Source of the DNA: JAQWQB01 sp047636995
GTDB lineage: Bacteria > Bacteroidota > Bacteroidia > Flavobacteriales_D > Sanyastnellaceae
DNA: 64,000 nucleotides
NCBI GenBank assembly: GCA_047636995.1
Contig: JBLIGQ010000012.1
Span: 1-64,000 of the forward strand
Reading direction: 5' to 3'
Below are positions 51,907 to 61,026 of the stretch, in pieces. Under the pieces are notes generated by a model. It saw nothing but the letters and a program-made list of their open reading frames with translations, was not told the origin of the DNA and did no database searches. Within the stretch, counting starts at the first letter, position 1. Every line of letters begins with the position of its first letter. A program made the position numbers and the translations under genes.

Positions 51907-53246
51907 ATATAGCGGTAATAGGAACAGGATACGTCGGATTGGTAACAGGAACTTGTTTTGCTGAAACAGGCAACAATGTCGTTTGTGTTGACATCGACAA
52001 AGAAAAAGTGGACCGGATGAGAAACGGCGAAGTGCCGATTTATGAGCCCCACTTGGACATCCTTTTCGAACGAAACGTTAAAGCTGGCAGGTTAACTTTT
52101 ACCACCAATATTGAAGAAGTAGTGGATGATGCCGAAATCATCTTCCTTGCCCTTCCTACACCGCCAGGAGAAGACGGTTCGGCCGACCTTTCTTATGTAC
52201 TGGGTGTAGCTTCTCAACTCGGAACACTCATCAAAGAGTACAAAGTCGTTATTGATAAAAGCACGGTGCCCGTAGGAACAGCTGAGAAGGTAAGAAAGGC
52301 CATCGCCGAAAAATGCAACGTGCCGTTTGATGTGGTTTCAAATCCGGAATTCTTGCGTGAAGGATACGCAGTGGATGATTTCATGAAGCCAGACCGTGTG
52401 GTAGTGGGACTTAGTTCACAACGCGCTCAGAAAGTGATGGAAGAGCTTTACAAACCATTCGTTAGACAAGGAAATCCATTGATATTTATGGATGAGAAAT
52501 CTGCGGAACTCACTAAATACGCAGCCAACGCATTCCTTGCAACGAAGATTACTTTCATGAATGAAATTGCCAACTTCTGTGAAAAGGTTGGTGCAGATGT
52601 AGATATGGTACGCCTTGGCATTGGAACTGATACCCGCATTGGAAAACGCTTCCTCTTCCCTGGAATTGGATACGGCGGTAGCTGCTTTCCCAAAGATGTT
52701 CAAGCACTCGCAAAGTCTGGTGAAGACAACGATTACAATTTCGCCATTCTTGAGTCTGTGATGCGCATCAACAACAAGCAAAAAACAGTGCTTTTCGACC
52801 CAATCAAAGACTACTTTAAGGGGAATCTCAAAGGAGTGAAAATTGCGCTTTGGGGATTGGCATTCAAACCAGAAACAGACGACATTCGCGAAGCCCCTTC
52901 TTTATACATGATTGAAAAATTACTGAATGAAGGAGCTGAAATCGTTGCTTTCGACCCTGAAGCAATGGGCAATGTGAAGAAAATGCTCGGAGACAGCATC
53001 ATGTTTTCTGATAGCGCTTATGGTGCCACTGAAAATGCAGACGCACTGTTAATCAGCACTGAATGGCAGGTCTTCAGAACACCAGACTTCAAAATTCTGG
53101 AAGAAAACCTGAACAATAAAGCTATTTTTGATGGCAGAAACCTTTACGACCTTGATAAAATGAAAGAACTTGGATTTTACTACAAGAGCATTGGGCGTGA
53201 AGTAATAAATAACAACGTTGAAGTAAGCTCAAACGAAAAATCATGA
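51903..53246 (+). CDS. ugd: UDP-glucose 6-dehydrogenase
   Basis: A 447-residue enzyme that oxidises UDP-glucose to UDP-glucuronate. NAD motif MNIAVIGTGYVGLVTGTCFAE at the start, STVPVGT, LREGYAVDDFMKPDR and the catalytic Cys in GIGYGGSCFPKD. The C-terminal UDP-binding region has LWGLAFKPETDDIREAPS. It feeds the decarboxylase encoded next. Both overlaps (4 bases each side) show co-translation. Confidence 0.95.
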   Translation: MNIAVIGTGYVGLVTGTCFAETGNNVVCVDIDKEKVDRMRNGEVPIYEPHLDILFERNVKAGRLTFTTNIEEVVDDAEIIFLALPTPPGEDGSADLSYVLGVASQLGTLIKEYKVVIDKSTVPVGTAEKVRKAIAEKCNVPFDVVSNPEFLREGYAVDDFMKPDRVVVGLSSQRAQKVMEELYKPFVRQGNPLIFMDEKSAELTKYAANAFLATKITFMNEIANFCEKVGADVDMVRLGIGTDTRIGKRFLFPGIGYGGSCFPKDVQALAKSGEDNDYNFAILESVMRINNKQKTVLFDPIKDYFKGNLKGVKIALWGLAFKPETDDIREAPSLYMIEKLLNEGAEIVAFDPEAMGNVKKMLGDSIMFSDSAYGATENADALLISTEWQVFRTPDFKILEENLNNKAIFDGRNLYDLDKMKELGFYYKSIGREVINNNVEVSSNEKS

Positions 53247-54226
53247 AACGTGTTCTCATTACCGGTGCTGCCGGATTTTTAGGGTCACACCTTTGTGATC
53301 GCTTTGTCAAAGAAGGATGCCATGTTATAGCCATGGACAACCTCATCACTGGTGACCTCAAAAACATTGAGCACCTGATGCCTGAGGAGAACTTCGAATT
53401 CAACCACCATGATGTTTCGAAGCACATTCACATTCCAGGTGACCTCGACTACATTTTGCATTTTGCCTCTCCAGCAAGTCCAATAGACTACTTAAAAATT
53501 CCAATCCAAACCTTAAAGGTTGGATCTCTAGGAGTGCACAACTGCCTTGGTCTTGCTAAAGCGAAAGGAGCACGAATGCTCATTGCATCAACTTCAGAAA
53601 TCTACGGTGACCCACTTGTTCATCCTCAAACTGAAGAATATTGGGGCAATGTAAACCCTGTTGGTCCACGAGGTGTTTATGATGAAGCAAAACGCTTCCA
53701 AGAAGCTATGACCATGGCTTATCACACCTTCCATGGTGTTCAGACACGCATTGCACGAATATTCAATACTTACGGCCCGCGCATGAGGCTGAATGACGGA
53801 CGCGTTTTACCGGCTTTCATCGGACAAGCATTGAGAGGTGAAGACCTAACCATATTTGGAGATGGATCTCAAACACGGTCATTTTGCTACGTTGGAGATT
53901 TAGTTGAAGGCTTGCACAGACTGCTCATGTCTGATCATGCTGAGCCTGTGAACATTGGTAATCCAGATGAAATCAGCATCAGTGACTTTGCAGAAGAAAT
54001 CATCAAATTAACAGGTACAGATCAAAAAGTGATCTACAAAGACCTTCCTGTTGATGACCCAAAACAACGTCAGCCAGACATCACTAAAGCACGCGCAATT
54101 CTAAATTGGGAACCAAAAGTTTCTCGCGCTGAGGGACTGAAAATAACTTATACCTATTTCAAGTCTCTATCAGGAGATGAATTGCACAAGAAAGATCACA
54201 AAATCTTTGATTCATACATAAAATAA
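53243..54226 (+). CDS. UDP-glucuronate decarboxylase (UDP-xylose synthase)
   Basis: A 327-residue SDR-type enzyme. GAAGFLGSHLCDRF, ASTSEIYGDP (the TSE motif with catalytic Ser and Glu), YDEAKRFQEA (YxxxK) and GPRMRLNDGRVLPAF match UXS. It decarboxylates UDP-glucuronate from the preceding gene to UDP-xylose. It ends in TAATG, so the next gene is translated by reinitiation. Confidence 0.9.
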   Translation: MKRVLITGAAGFLGSHLCDRFVKEGCHVIAMDNLITGDLKNIEHLMPEENFEFNHHDVSKHIHIPGDLDYILHFASPASPIDYLKIPIQTLKVGSLGVHNCLGLAKAKGARMLIASTSEIYGDPLVHPQTEEYWGNVNPVGPRGVYDEAKRFQEAMTMAYHTFHGVQTRIARIFNTYGPRMRLNDGRVLPAFIGQALRGEDLTIFGDGSQTRSFCYVGDLVEGLHRLLMSDHAEPVNIGNPDEISISDFAEEIIKLTGTDQKVIYKDLPVDDPKQRQPDITKARAILNWEPKVSRAEGLKITYTYFKSLSGDELHKKDHKIFDSYIK

Positions 54227-54807
54227 TGGCTTACTTCGCACACGAAACAGCTGTAATTGATGACGGATGCACCATAGGTGAAGGGTCCAAGATTTGGCAC
54301 TTTTCGCACATCATGTCTAAAGCTGTTTTAGGAAAGGAGTGTAACGTTGGTCAAAACGTTGTAATTTCTCCCGAAGTTGTGCTCGGAAACAATGTTAAGG
54401 TTCAGAATAATGTTTCAATCTACACAGGTGTGACTTGTGAAGATGATGTCTTTTTAGGACCTAGCTGTGTTTTCACGAATGTAACTAATCCGCGCAGCGC
54501 GGTGAACAGAAGAGGGCAATATGCCATAACCATTGTAAAACAAGGCGCAAGTATTGGTGCAAATGCAACCATCGTTTGCGGAAACGATATTGGCAAATTC
54601 GCCTTCATTGGAGCAGGAGCAGTGGTCACGAAAGATATCCCTGCCTATTCCCTTTGGGTAGGAAATCCTGCGAAACAATTAGGTTGGATGAGTGAATTCG
54701 GCCACAGACTTGAGTTTGACTCCTCAGGAAATGCCATTTGTGAAGAGAGTGGTGATATATATATTCTAGAAAACGGAAAAGTGCATAAACTTGCACCAAG
54801 CAAATAA
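54226..54807 (+). CDS. UDP-2-acetamido-3-amino-glucuronate N-acetyltransferase (WbpD-like)
   Basis: A 193-residue left-handed beta-helix acyltransferase. Hexapeptide repeats run from TIGEGSKIWHFSHIM to GKFAFIGAGAVVTKDIP, and the family insert VTNPRSAVNRRGQY is present. The C-terminal WVGNPAKQLGWMSEFGHRL fits WbpD. It acetylates the 3-amino group made by the WbpE-like enzyme. Confidence 0.9.
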   Translation: MAYFAHETAVIDDGCTIGEGSKIWHFSHIMSKAVLGKECNVGQNVVISPEVVLGNNVKVQNNVSIYTGVTCEDDVFLGPSCVFTNVTNPRSAVNRRGQYAITIVKQGASIGANATIVCGNDIGKFAFIGAGAVVTKDIPAYSLWVGNPAKQLGWMSEFGHRLEFDSSGNAICEESGDIYILENGKVHKLAPSK

Positions 54808-54810
54808 ATC

Positions 54811-56109
54811 ATGATTTACGAAAAGCTACGTAACAAAGAAGCAACAATGGCTGTTGTAGGACTCGGATACGTCGGACTCCCTATCGCCCTTGAATTTGCT
54901 CGTGAAATCAAAGTTCTAGGTTTCGACATCAATGCCCAAAGAGTGGAGCTCATGAAGAAAGGGATTGACCCTTCTAATGAGCTTGAATCTTCAGCCTTCG
55001 ACGGCTGTGACATTGAGTTCACTGCAAACCCTGATGATTTGAAGAAGGCTAACTTCTTTGTCATTGCGGTTCCTACACCCATTAATGATAGCAATCAGCC
55101 AGATCTTGGCCCTGTGCTTTCTGCATCCAGAGGTGTTGGAAATGCATTGAAAAAAGGAGATTACGTAGTGTTTGAATCTACTGTTTACCCTGGTTGTACA
55201 GAAGATGACTGTGTTCCCGTTCTTGAATCTCTTTCTGGTCTCAAAATGGGTGATGACTTCAAAGTAGGTTATTCACCAGAGCGTATTAATCCAGGAGACA
55301 AGCAGCATACCATTCGAACGATTGTTAAAGTTGTGGCAGGAAACGATGCTGAGTCACTTGACGAAATTGCGAAGACCTACGAAATTGTTATTGATGCTGG
55401 AGTACACAGAGCAGCCAACATTAAAACAGCAGAGGCTTCTAAGGTTATAGAAAACACCCAGCGTGATGTGAATATCTCATTGATCAATGAGCTTTCAATC
55501 ATCCTAAACCGTGTTGGAATTAACACGTATGATGTACTTGAATGTGCAGCTACGAAGTGGAACTTCTTGAACTTCACTCCAGGATTAGTAGGCGGACACT
55601 GCATTGGTGTTGATCCTTACTACCTAACCCACAAAGCGAAAAAATTAGGCTATCATGCACGTGTGATTAATAGTGGTCGTTACGTAAATGACAGCATGGG
55701 ACCTTACGTTGGTAAGCAAACTGTAAAACGTATTCTTGAACAAGGAAAAAACATTCTTGACGCACGCGTCCTCGTGATGGGAGCTACCTTTAAGGAAAAT
55801 GTTAGCGACATCCGTAACTCAAAAGTGATTGACGTTATTCGTGAATTGGAATCCTTCTCTGTTAACGTAGATGTTGTTGATCCTTGGGCAGACCCCGCTG
55901 AAGTGAAACACGAATACGATGTAGACTTGGTCAAAGAAGCAAAGAAAGGAGCTTATGATGCTGTTATTGTGGCCGTAAACCATCAAGAATATGACAACTA
56001 CACAGAAGATGACTTCAAATTGCTCATGAATGATGAACAAGGTGTGATAGTTGATCTGAAAGGAACCTACAGACGCATTATAAAAGACCTAGTTTACTGG
56101 AGTCTTTAA
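54811..56109 (+). CDS. UDP-HexNAc 6-dehydrogenase (WbpA/TviB family)
   Basis: A 432-residue UDP-sugar dehydrogenase. VVGLGYVGLPIALEFA, VPTPINDSNQPDL, ESTVYPGCTEDDCVPVLE, SPERINPGD and catalytic Cys in GLVGGHCIGVDPYYL match the TviB/VipA branch more closely than UDP-glucose dehydrogenase. It probably oxidises UDP-GlcNAc or UDP-GalNAc. Together with the WbpD and WbpE proteins it would make a diamino uronic acid, although no WbpB 3-dehydrogenase is present. Confidence 0.9.
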   Translation: MIYEKLRNKEATMAVVGLGYVGLPIALEFAREIKVLGFDINAQRVELMKKGIDPSNELESSAFDGCDIEFTANPDDLKKANFFVIAVPTPINDSNQPDLGPVLSASRGVGNALKKGDYVVFESTVYPGCTEDDCVPVLESLSGLKMGDDFKVGYSPERINPGDKQHTIRTIVKVVAGNDAESLDEIAKTYEIVIDAGVHRAANIKTAEASKVIENTQRDVNISLINELSIILNRVGINTYDVLECAATKWNFLNFTPGLVGGHCIGVDPYYLTHKAKKLGYHARVINSGRYVNDSMGPYVGKQTVKRILEQGKNILDARVLVMGATFKENVSDIRNSKVIDVIRELESFSVNVDVVDPWADPAEVKHEYDVDLVKEAKKGAYDAVIVAVNHQEYDNYTEDDFKLLMNDEQGVIVDLKGTYRRIIKDLVYWSL

Positions 56110-56123
56110 GCGCTAATCAACGA

Positions 56124-57188
56124 ATGGAATACAAACGAACGATTGTAGTAACTGGAGGAGCAGGATTCATTGGGTCCCACCTCATTCGTCTACTCGTTCG
56201 TAAATACCCCAGCTATCACATCATTAATTTCGACAAACTGACTTACGCAGGAAACTTGTCGAACCTTACAGATGTATCTAAATTACGGAACTACACTTTT
56301 GTAAAAGGCGATATTTGCGATGCGCAAGATGTAGATAAGCTCTTTACAGAATTCAAAGCAGATAGCGTTATTCATCTCGCAGCGGAAAGCCATGTAGATC
56401 GTTCCATTGAAGACCCCTTGTCTTTTATAGAAACGAACATCAAAGGCACCGCCGTCTTGCTCAACGCATGCAGAGAACACTGGTCAGAAAGAAAATTTCG
56501 TGATTGCCTCTTCTATCATGTAAGCACAGACGAGGTGTTTGGCTCACTGGGGAGCGAAGGCATGTTCACAGAAGAGACGGCCTACGATCCTAGGAGTCCG
56601 TACTCAGCTTCTAAAGCTTCGTCAGATCACCTCGTAAGATCGTACCACCACACCTATGGCATTCCGGTCATGATCTCGAATTGCTCTAACAACTACGGAA
56701 GCCATCAATTTCCAGAAAAATTGATTCCTCTGATGATTCAAAACATCATAAAAGAGAAGCCTCTCCCTGTTTATGGCCAAGGAATTAATGTGCGTGATTG
56801 GCTTTGGGTCAATGACCATGCTGATGCCATTGACACTATTTTTCACAACGGAAGAATAGGAGAAACTTACGCCATCGGAGGTAAAAACGAAATGACCAAT
56901 ATAGCGCTTGTTCGTCTGCTCTGTCAACTGGTAGACCAAAAGATGGACAGGCCGGAAGGCTCTGCTGAAAAGCTAATCACATTCGTTACAGACAGAGCCG
57001 GACATGACCTCAGGTATGCTATTGACCCTGCAAAACTAGAAGGTGAACTTGGGTGGACACCGAGTGTTACTTTTGAAGAAGGCTTAGCAATAACCATTGA
57101 TTGGTACCTTCAAAACACCAAGTGGCTAGATGATGTTACTTCAGGTGGTTATATCAATTATTACGACAGTATGTACGGCAATCGCTAG
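56124..57188 (+). CDS. rfbB: dTDP-glucose 4,6-dehydratase
   Basis: A 354-residue SDR-type enzyme. VTGGAGFIGSHLIRLL, DKLTYAGNL, YHVSTDEVFGSLG (catalytic Thr, Asp, Glu) and YSASKASSDHLVRSYHHTYG are signatures. It forms dTDP-4-keto-6-deoxyglucose, the branch point for rhamnose and amino-deoxy sugars. No rfbA, rfbC or rfbD gene is in the window. Confidence 0.93.
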   Translation: MEYKRTIVVTGGAGFIGSHLIRLLVRKYPSYHIINFDKLTYAGNLSNLTDVSKLRNYTFVKGDICDAQDVDKLFTEFKADSVIHLAAESHVDRSIEDPLSFIETNIKGTAVLLNACREHWSERKFRDCLFYHVSTDEVFGSLGSEGMFTEETAYDPRSPYSASKASSDHLVRSYHHTYGIPVMISNCSNNYGSHQFPEKLIPLMIQNIIKEKPLPVYGQGINVRDWLWVNDHADAIDTIFHNGRIGETYAIGGKNEMTNIALVRLLCQLVDQKMDRPEGSAEKLITFVTDRAGHDLRYAIDPAKLEGELGWTPSVTFEEGLAITIDWYLQNTKWLDDVTSGGYINYYDSMYGNR

Positions 57189-57197
57189 CAGTTTAGA

Positions 57198-57205
57198 TAC
57201 CTTTG
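57198..57205 (+). promoter_or_regulatory. -7 box just before the CpsB gene
   Basis: TACCTTTG lies 4 bases before the ATG at 57210, in the 21-base gap after rfbB. If used, the phosphatase would be transcribed separately with no leader. There is no clear -33 element. Confidence 0.35.
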
Positions 57206-57209
57206 TGGA

Positions 57210-57956
57210 ATGTCAGTTATCTCACGCCTTTTCGGTAAGAAACGTATTTTAGAGCCCATAGATTTATCGGTTCTGAAGGTTGACATGCACTCACACCTCA
57301 TCCCTGGTATTGATGATGGTTCTCCTGATTTAAGGACTTCAATTGAGATGCTCCATCGGTTTGAATCAATGGGCTACCAGAAAGTAATCACAACGCCTCA
57401 CGTGATGAGTGATTACTACAGAAACTCAAGTGACACCATATTGCATGGGAGAGATCGCGTGCGAGAAGCACTTGTAAAGGAAGGCATCAACATTGAGTTT
57501 GAAGCTGCCGCTGAATACTATCTAGACGAACACTTCGACGCCCTAATTGACGCTGATGACGTGCTTACTTTCGGTAAAAAACACGTGCTTTTTGAGCTGG
57601 CTTTCATGGCAGAACCCGACATTCTCAAAAACATCCTCTTCAAGCTTCAAATGAAAGGATACCGGCCCATACTTGCCCACCCTGAACGCTATGGGTATTG
57701 GCACAAAGAATTGCATCAGTTTCATGATTTGTTTGACAGAGACATCTTACTTCAAGTCAACATCAATTCTTTGACCGGCACGTATTCTCCAGAGGTTCAA
57801 AAAACGGCGGAATACCTTATTGACAATAATTTAGTCACTTTCATGGGGACTGACTGTCACCATCACGGACACATTGATTTAGTAAAGCAGGCACAAAAGC
57901 TACCTCATCTGCACAAAATCATCGAAAGTGGTAATCTGAAGAACAACCAGCTTTAA
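57210..57956 (+). CDS. CpsB/CapC-type protein-tyrosine phosphatase (PHP domain)
   Basis: A 248-residue metal-dependent phosphatase. VDMHSHLIPGIDDGS (HxH), TPHVMSDYYRN, AHPERYGYWHK and GTDCHHHGH are the metal ligands of the PHP fold. CpsB-type enzymes dephosphorylate the tyrosine kinase that controls chain length in capsule export. The kinase is not in the window. The stop shares TTAA with the convergent ferredoxin gene. Confidence 0.93.
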   Translation: MSVISRLFGKKRILEPIDLSVLKVDMHSHLIPGIDDGSPDLRTSIEMLHRFESMGYQKVITTPHVMSDYYRNSSDTILHGRDRVREALVKEGINIEFEAAAEYYLDEHFDALIDADDVLTFGKKHVLFELAFMAEPDILKNILFKLQMKGYRPILAHPERYGYWHKELHQFHDLFDRDILLQVNINSLTGTYSPEVQKTAEYLIDNNLVTFMGTDCHHHGHIDLVKQAQKLPHLHKIIESGNLKNNQL

Positions 57957-58276
57957 TCTCCCACTTCAGCAAGGCGCACCACCAATCCGTCTGTTTCATC
58001 AGAAAGATACAGCTGACAGCCTAATCTACTATTGCTTTCAACATGAAAGGCTTGATCTAACATGTCTTCCTCATCATCAGAAGCTGCATGCAGTTGATGC
58101 TCAGACTCAACGTACATGTGACATGAAGCGCACATAGCCATCCCACCGCACGTTCCTTCAACAGGCAGTTCATAGCTCTTACACACTTCCATCATATTCA
58201 TTCCCATGTCTGTAGGAGCTTCCAACTCATGAGCTACCCCTTCGCGATCAATTACAGTCAATTTGATAATACCCAT
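57953..58276 (-). CDS. 2Fe-2S ferredoxin (adrenodoxin-like)
   Basis: A 107-residue ferredoxin with Cys43, Cys49, Cys52 and Cys87 (EGTCGGMAMCASCH and RLGCQL), the spacing of vertebrate-type and Isc-type ferredoxins. The acidic patch DDEEDMLDQAFHVE is where reductases dock. It lies 1 base after the ferredoxin reductase gene, so the two very likely form an electron-transfer pair. Confidence 0.92.
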   Translation of the reverse strand: MGIIKLTVIDREGVAHELEAPTDMGMNMMEVCKSYELPVEGTCGGMAMCASCHMYVESEHQLHAASDDEEDMLDQAFHVESNSRLGCQLYLSDETDGLVVRLAEVGD

Positions 58277-58277
58277 A

Positions 58278-59282
58278 TCAGAATCCTTGTACTCCGTTTA
58301 CCGTGGTATATTTTAATACCAAGTTTTTATCCGGGTTGATCCGCTTATAAGCAGATTGAACCATCAAAGTTGCTTCGTGAAAACCACAAAGAATGAGTTT
58401 CAATTTCCCTGGATAGGTATTGACATCGCCAATGGCATAAATACCAGGTATGTTCGTGCTGTAATCGAAGGTGTCTACTTCAATAGCATTTTTAGTCACA
58501 TTCAATCCCCAGTCAGAAATTGGCCCAAGCTTTGGAGAAAGACCGAACAATGGCATCCAGTGATCACATGCCACATGCTTATCTCCTTCTTTAGTCTTAA
58601 CAGTAATACCATTCAAATGGTCATCACCGGTAATACCTATAACTTCAGCGTCAGTCAACAATGTAACGCGTCCTGATTTCGCCATGTCTTCCACCTTCTG
58701 AACACTGTCTAAGTGTCCGCGGAAAGAGCTTCGTCTATGAACCATAGTCACTTTGTTCGCAACGCCATCTGCCAAGAATATAACCCAGTCAAGTGCAGAG
58801 TCTCCTCCACCAGAAATCACCACGTCTTTCCCTTTGTAAAAATTAGGATCCTTAATAATGTACTCTACTCCCTTATCTTCGAAATCAATCAAATTTGGAA
58901 CAGGTGGCTTTCGAGGCTCGAAAGAGCCTAATCCTCCGGCAATTGCAACAATAGGGGCCATGTGCTTGGTACCCCTGTTCGTTGTAACAATGAATTTATC
59001 ATCATCTGTTTTCTCAATCGTATCAGCTCTTTCTCCTAAAGTAAAAGTGGGTTTAAATGGCTCAATCTGAACCATGAGATTATCTACAAGATCTCCAGCT
59101 AATACTTCCGGGAAAGCGGGGATATCATAGATGGGCTTCTTGGGATAGATTTCAGCACACTGTCCGCCAGGTTGCGGCAAAGCATCAATCAAATGACATC
59201 GTAGTTTGAGCAAGCCAGCTTCAAACACAGTGAATAAGCCAACCGGTCCGGCTCCAATAATCAGGATATCTGTTTCGATCAT
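58278..59282 (-). CDS. Ferredoxin-NADP reductase (thioredoxin-reductase-like type)
   Basis: A 334-residue flavoenzyme. FAD motif IIGAGPVGLFTVFEAG, then PQPGGQCAEIYPKKPIYDIPAFP, NADP motif DVVISGGGDSALDW and FAD motif GIYAIGDVNTYPGKLKLI. There is no redox-active CxxC, which separates it from thioredoxin reductase and matches the YumC group. It would reduce the adjacent ferredoxin. The minus-strand box TACTTTTG (59299-59306) is 16 bases before the ATG. Confidence 0.93.
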   Translation of the reverse strand: MIETDILIIGAGPVGLFTVFEAGLLKLRCHLIDALPQPGGQCAEIYPKKPIYDIPAFPEVLAGDLVDNLMVQIEPFKPTFTLGERADTIEKTDDDKFIVTTNRGTKHMAPIVAIAGGLGSFEPRKPPVPNLIDFEDKGVEYIIKDPNFYKGKDVVISGGGDSALDWVIFLADGVANKVTMVHRRSSFRGHLDSVQKVEDMAKSGRVTLLTDAEVIGITGDDHLNGITVKTKEGDKHVACDHWMPLFGLSPKLGPISDWGLNVTKNAIEVDTFDYSTNIPGIYAIGDVNTYPGKLKLILCGFHEATLMVQSAYKRINPDKNLVLKYTTVNGVQGF

Positions 59283-59298
59283 TCCTTAAAAATTTGGA

Positions 59299-59306
59299 CA
59301 AAAGTA
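59299..59306 (-). promoter_or_regulatory. -7 box of the ferredoxin reductase-ferredoxin operon
   Basis: The minus strand reads TACTTTTG, a full match to TAnnTTTG, 16 bases before the start. No clear -33 element was found. Confidence 0.45.
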
Positions 59307-59409
59307 TTTAAAAATCCCCATCCATGCAGTAGATAATAGGAAGAACAGTGGAAACTTAGAATTGTTCCAAATTTAGAGAAAGACAATTAGAATAACTCTA
59401 CTTATAAAA

Positions 59410-61026
59410 TCAAGGCGCTTTCAATAAATTAATAGTGACTGTAGCCAAATCAGAATTGGGATATTTCCTGAATTTACTTTCATCTGGAACAAGTCCTATT
59501 TCGCCCAGCACAGCTAAAAATTCTGACACCTCAAGAATGTATTGATCTGAATAACCATGGGTAGCATCATAAGCAGTGGAAGCTGTTCGTCCCAAATTCT
59601 GAGCAACCAATTCAGGCTTTACGGTATGCAGTTCAATCAAAAGCAATCCGAAGCGCTCAACGTAAGGCGTCCATTTTTCAAAATGTTGTTTCAATGAGGC
59701 TGACACCAGATTGTTAGGGATTCTTCTTCCTGAAGTGGCATATGCTCCAGTAGAAGAACTCAAGCGCATTTTAGAGGATTCGCTGGGCTCCTCCCAAATT
59801 CGATTGTGGTCTAAAAATGTACGCACATTAAGTAGCTCACCTAAATTGATAGTGTATTTTTCCTTGAGGTCTGAGGCGAGCAAATCTGGATTCCCAATGT
59901 CGCCCCAAATTATTTTCGCCCAAATGTCTGCCTGAATTAAGTTCGCTCTAGTCACCTTTAATGCGGCCTCATTGTAGTCAACACCAATGACAAGAAGGGG
60001 ATGTTCTTCAAGCATCTTTCCACGAAGGGTATGTCTTTCAATCACCGAAAATAGATGCTGCAGAAACTCCCCGTTTCCGCACCCCATGTCCAAGATTCCT
60101 TTTGGCTGCTCATCAATGGGTTTATTGAAAATGTCAATGATGATTTCGTCTACCACTTTGAAATAGGTCGTGTGCGCGCCTCCACTTCCCCAGACATTCA
60201 TTTCTCTGTCAACGTGCTTTTCTTCCTCTCCCTTTCCAGATGTTTTTAGAATGCGGGGGTCCCCAAAGAGGAGATCATCTAGCTTACTAAGAGTGGGGAT
60301 ATAGGACACCGTAACGCCATATGCACTGGCTCGTTTGGCGAAGAACAGTCCTTGATCTGTAAACTCAAATGAATCATTGACCTTGTTGAACCATTCCAGA
60401 TCGGTTAACATGTCAAGTAACCGACCGAATTCATTAGCGTTTTTATGAAATTCTTCCGGACGGAAGCGCGTCTCCATAAAATACTTGTGAAACATGCCCG
60501 TCATTCCTAAATGAACCAGTGTTGGACCTACTATGATTCCTTCAATATGAGCGAAGATCTGGTCTTGAATAGCCATCACATTCTCATCTGAAGATTCAGT
60601 AGCTCCCGTCCTATTTATAAACTTCTTGAAACTGCTTTCCAACTTCAAGAAAGGCTCAATTTCAAATGACCTCGGGTGGTACTTCTCTGAATTCCGCAGC
60701 ACGTCAACCACATCAGCATACAAATGAAAGTGTTCAAATGCCGTTTTAGAATGTTCATTCGTCCGAAAGACGATTTCATCTGTCTTATTGTCAACCTCCT
60801 GAATCAACCAACCTTGAGAACACAGAGTTCGAAGTGCCACATTCAAATAGCCTTCATTCGCTTTGAACAGATCTGTTAGGTCTTTCAGCTTAACGCGCTC
60901 TTGTTCCAACAAATAGGCTGTCACTCCTTTTGACGAAAGAGCAAAAGCTGAAGGAGCAACTACAATTCCGTCAAGATGACGAAAAAGCTTTGCACGAAAA
61001 ATAGCTTGTTGTTGTTTGGTTAACAT
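59410..61026 (-). CDS. Large class I methyltransferase with duplicated N-terminal units (AprA-like)
   Basis: A 538-residue enzyme. Two related units of about 60 residues lie at 10-73 and 155-213: FRHLDGIVVAPSAFAL against FAHIEGIIVGPTLVHL, each followed by a helix-turn-helix-like part. The C-terminal half is a SAM methyltransferase (VWGSGGAHTTYFKVVDE, ILDMGCGNGEFLQHLF at 311-326, VIGVDYN, SSTGAYATSGRRIPNNL, LLLIELHTV). The layout recalls the methyltransferases associated with AprA-type polyketide loading modules. No polyketide synthase is nearby, so the substrate is open. Confidence 0.65.
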   Translation of the reverse strand: MLTKQQQAIFRAKLFRHLDGIVVAPSAFALSSKGVTAYLLEQERVKLKDLTDLFKANEGYLNVALRTLCSQGWLIQEVDNKTDEIVFRTNEHSKTAFEHFHLYADVVDVLRNSEKYHPRSFEIEPFLKLESSFKKFINRTGATESSDENVMAIQDQIFAHIEGIIVGPTLVHLGMTGMFHKYFMETRFRPEEFHKNANEFGRLLDMLTDLEWFNKVNDSFEFTDQGLFFAKRASAYGVTVSYIPTLSKLDDLLFGDPRILKTSGKGEEEKHVDREMNVWGSGGAHTTYFKVVDEIIIDIFNKPIDEQPKGILDMGCGNGEFLQHLFSVIERHTLRGKMLEEHPLLVIGVDYNEAALKVTRANLIQADIWAKIIWGDIGNPDLLASDLKEKYTINLGELLNVRTFLDHNRIWEEPSESSKMRLSSSTGAYATSGRRIPNNLVSASLKQHFEKWTPYVERFGLLLIELHTVKPELVAQNLGRTASTAYDATHGYSDQYILEVSEFLAVLGEIGLVPDESKFRKYPNSDLATVTINLLKAP

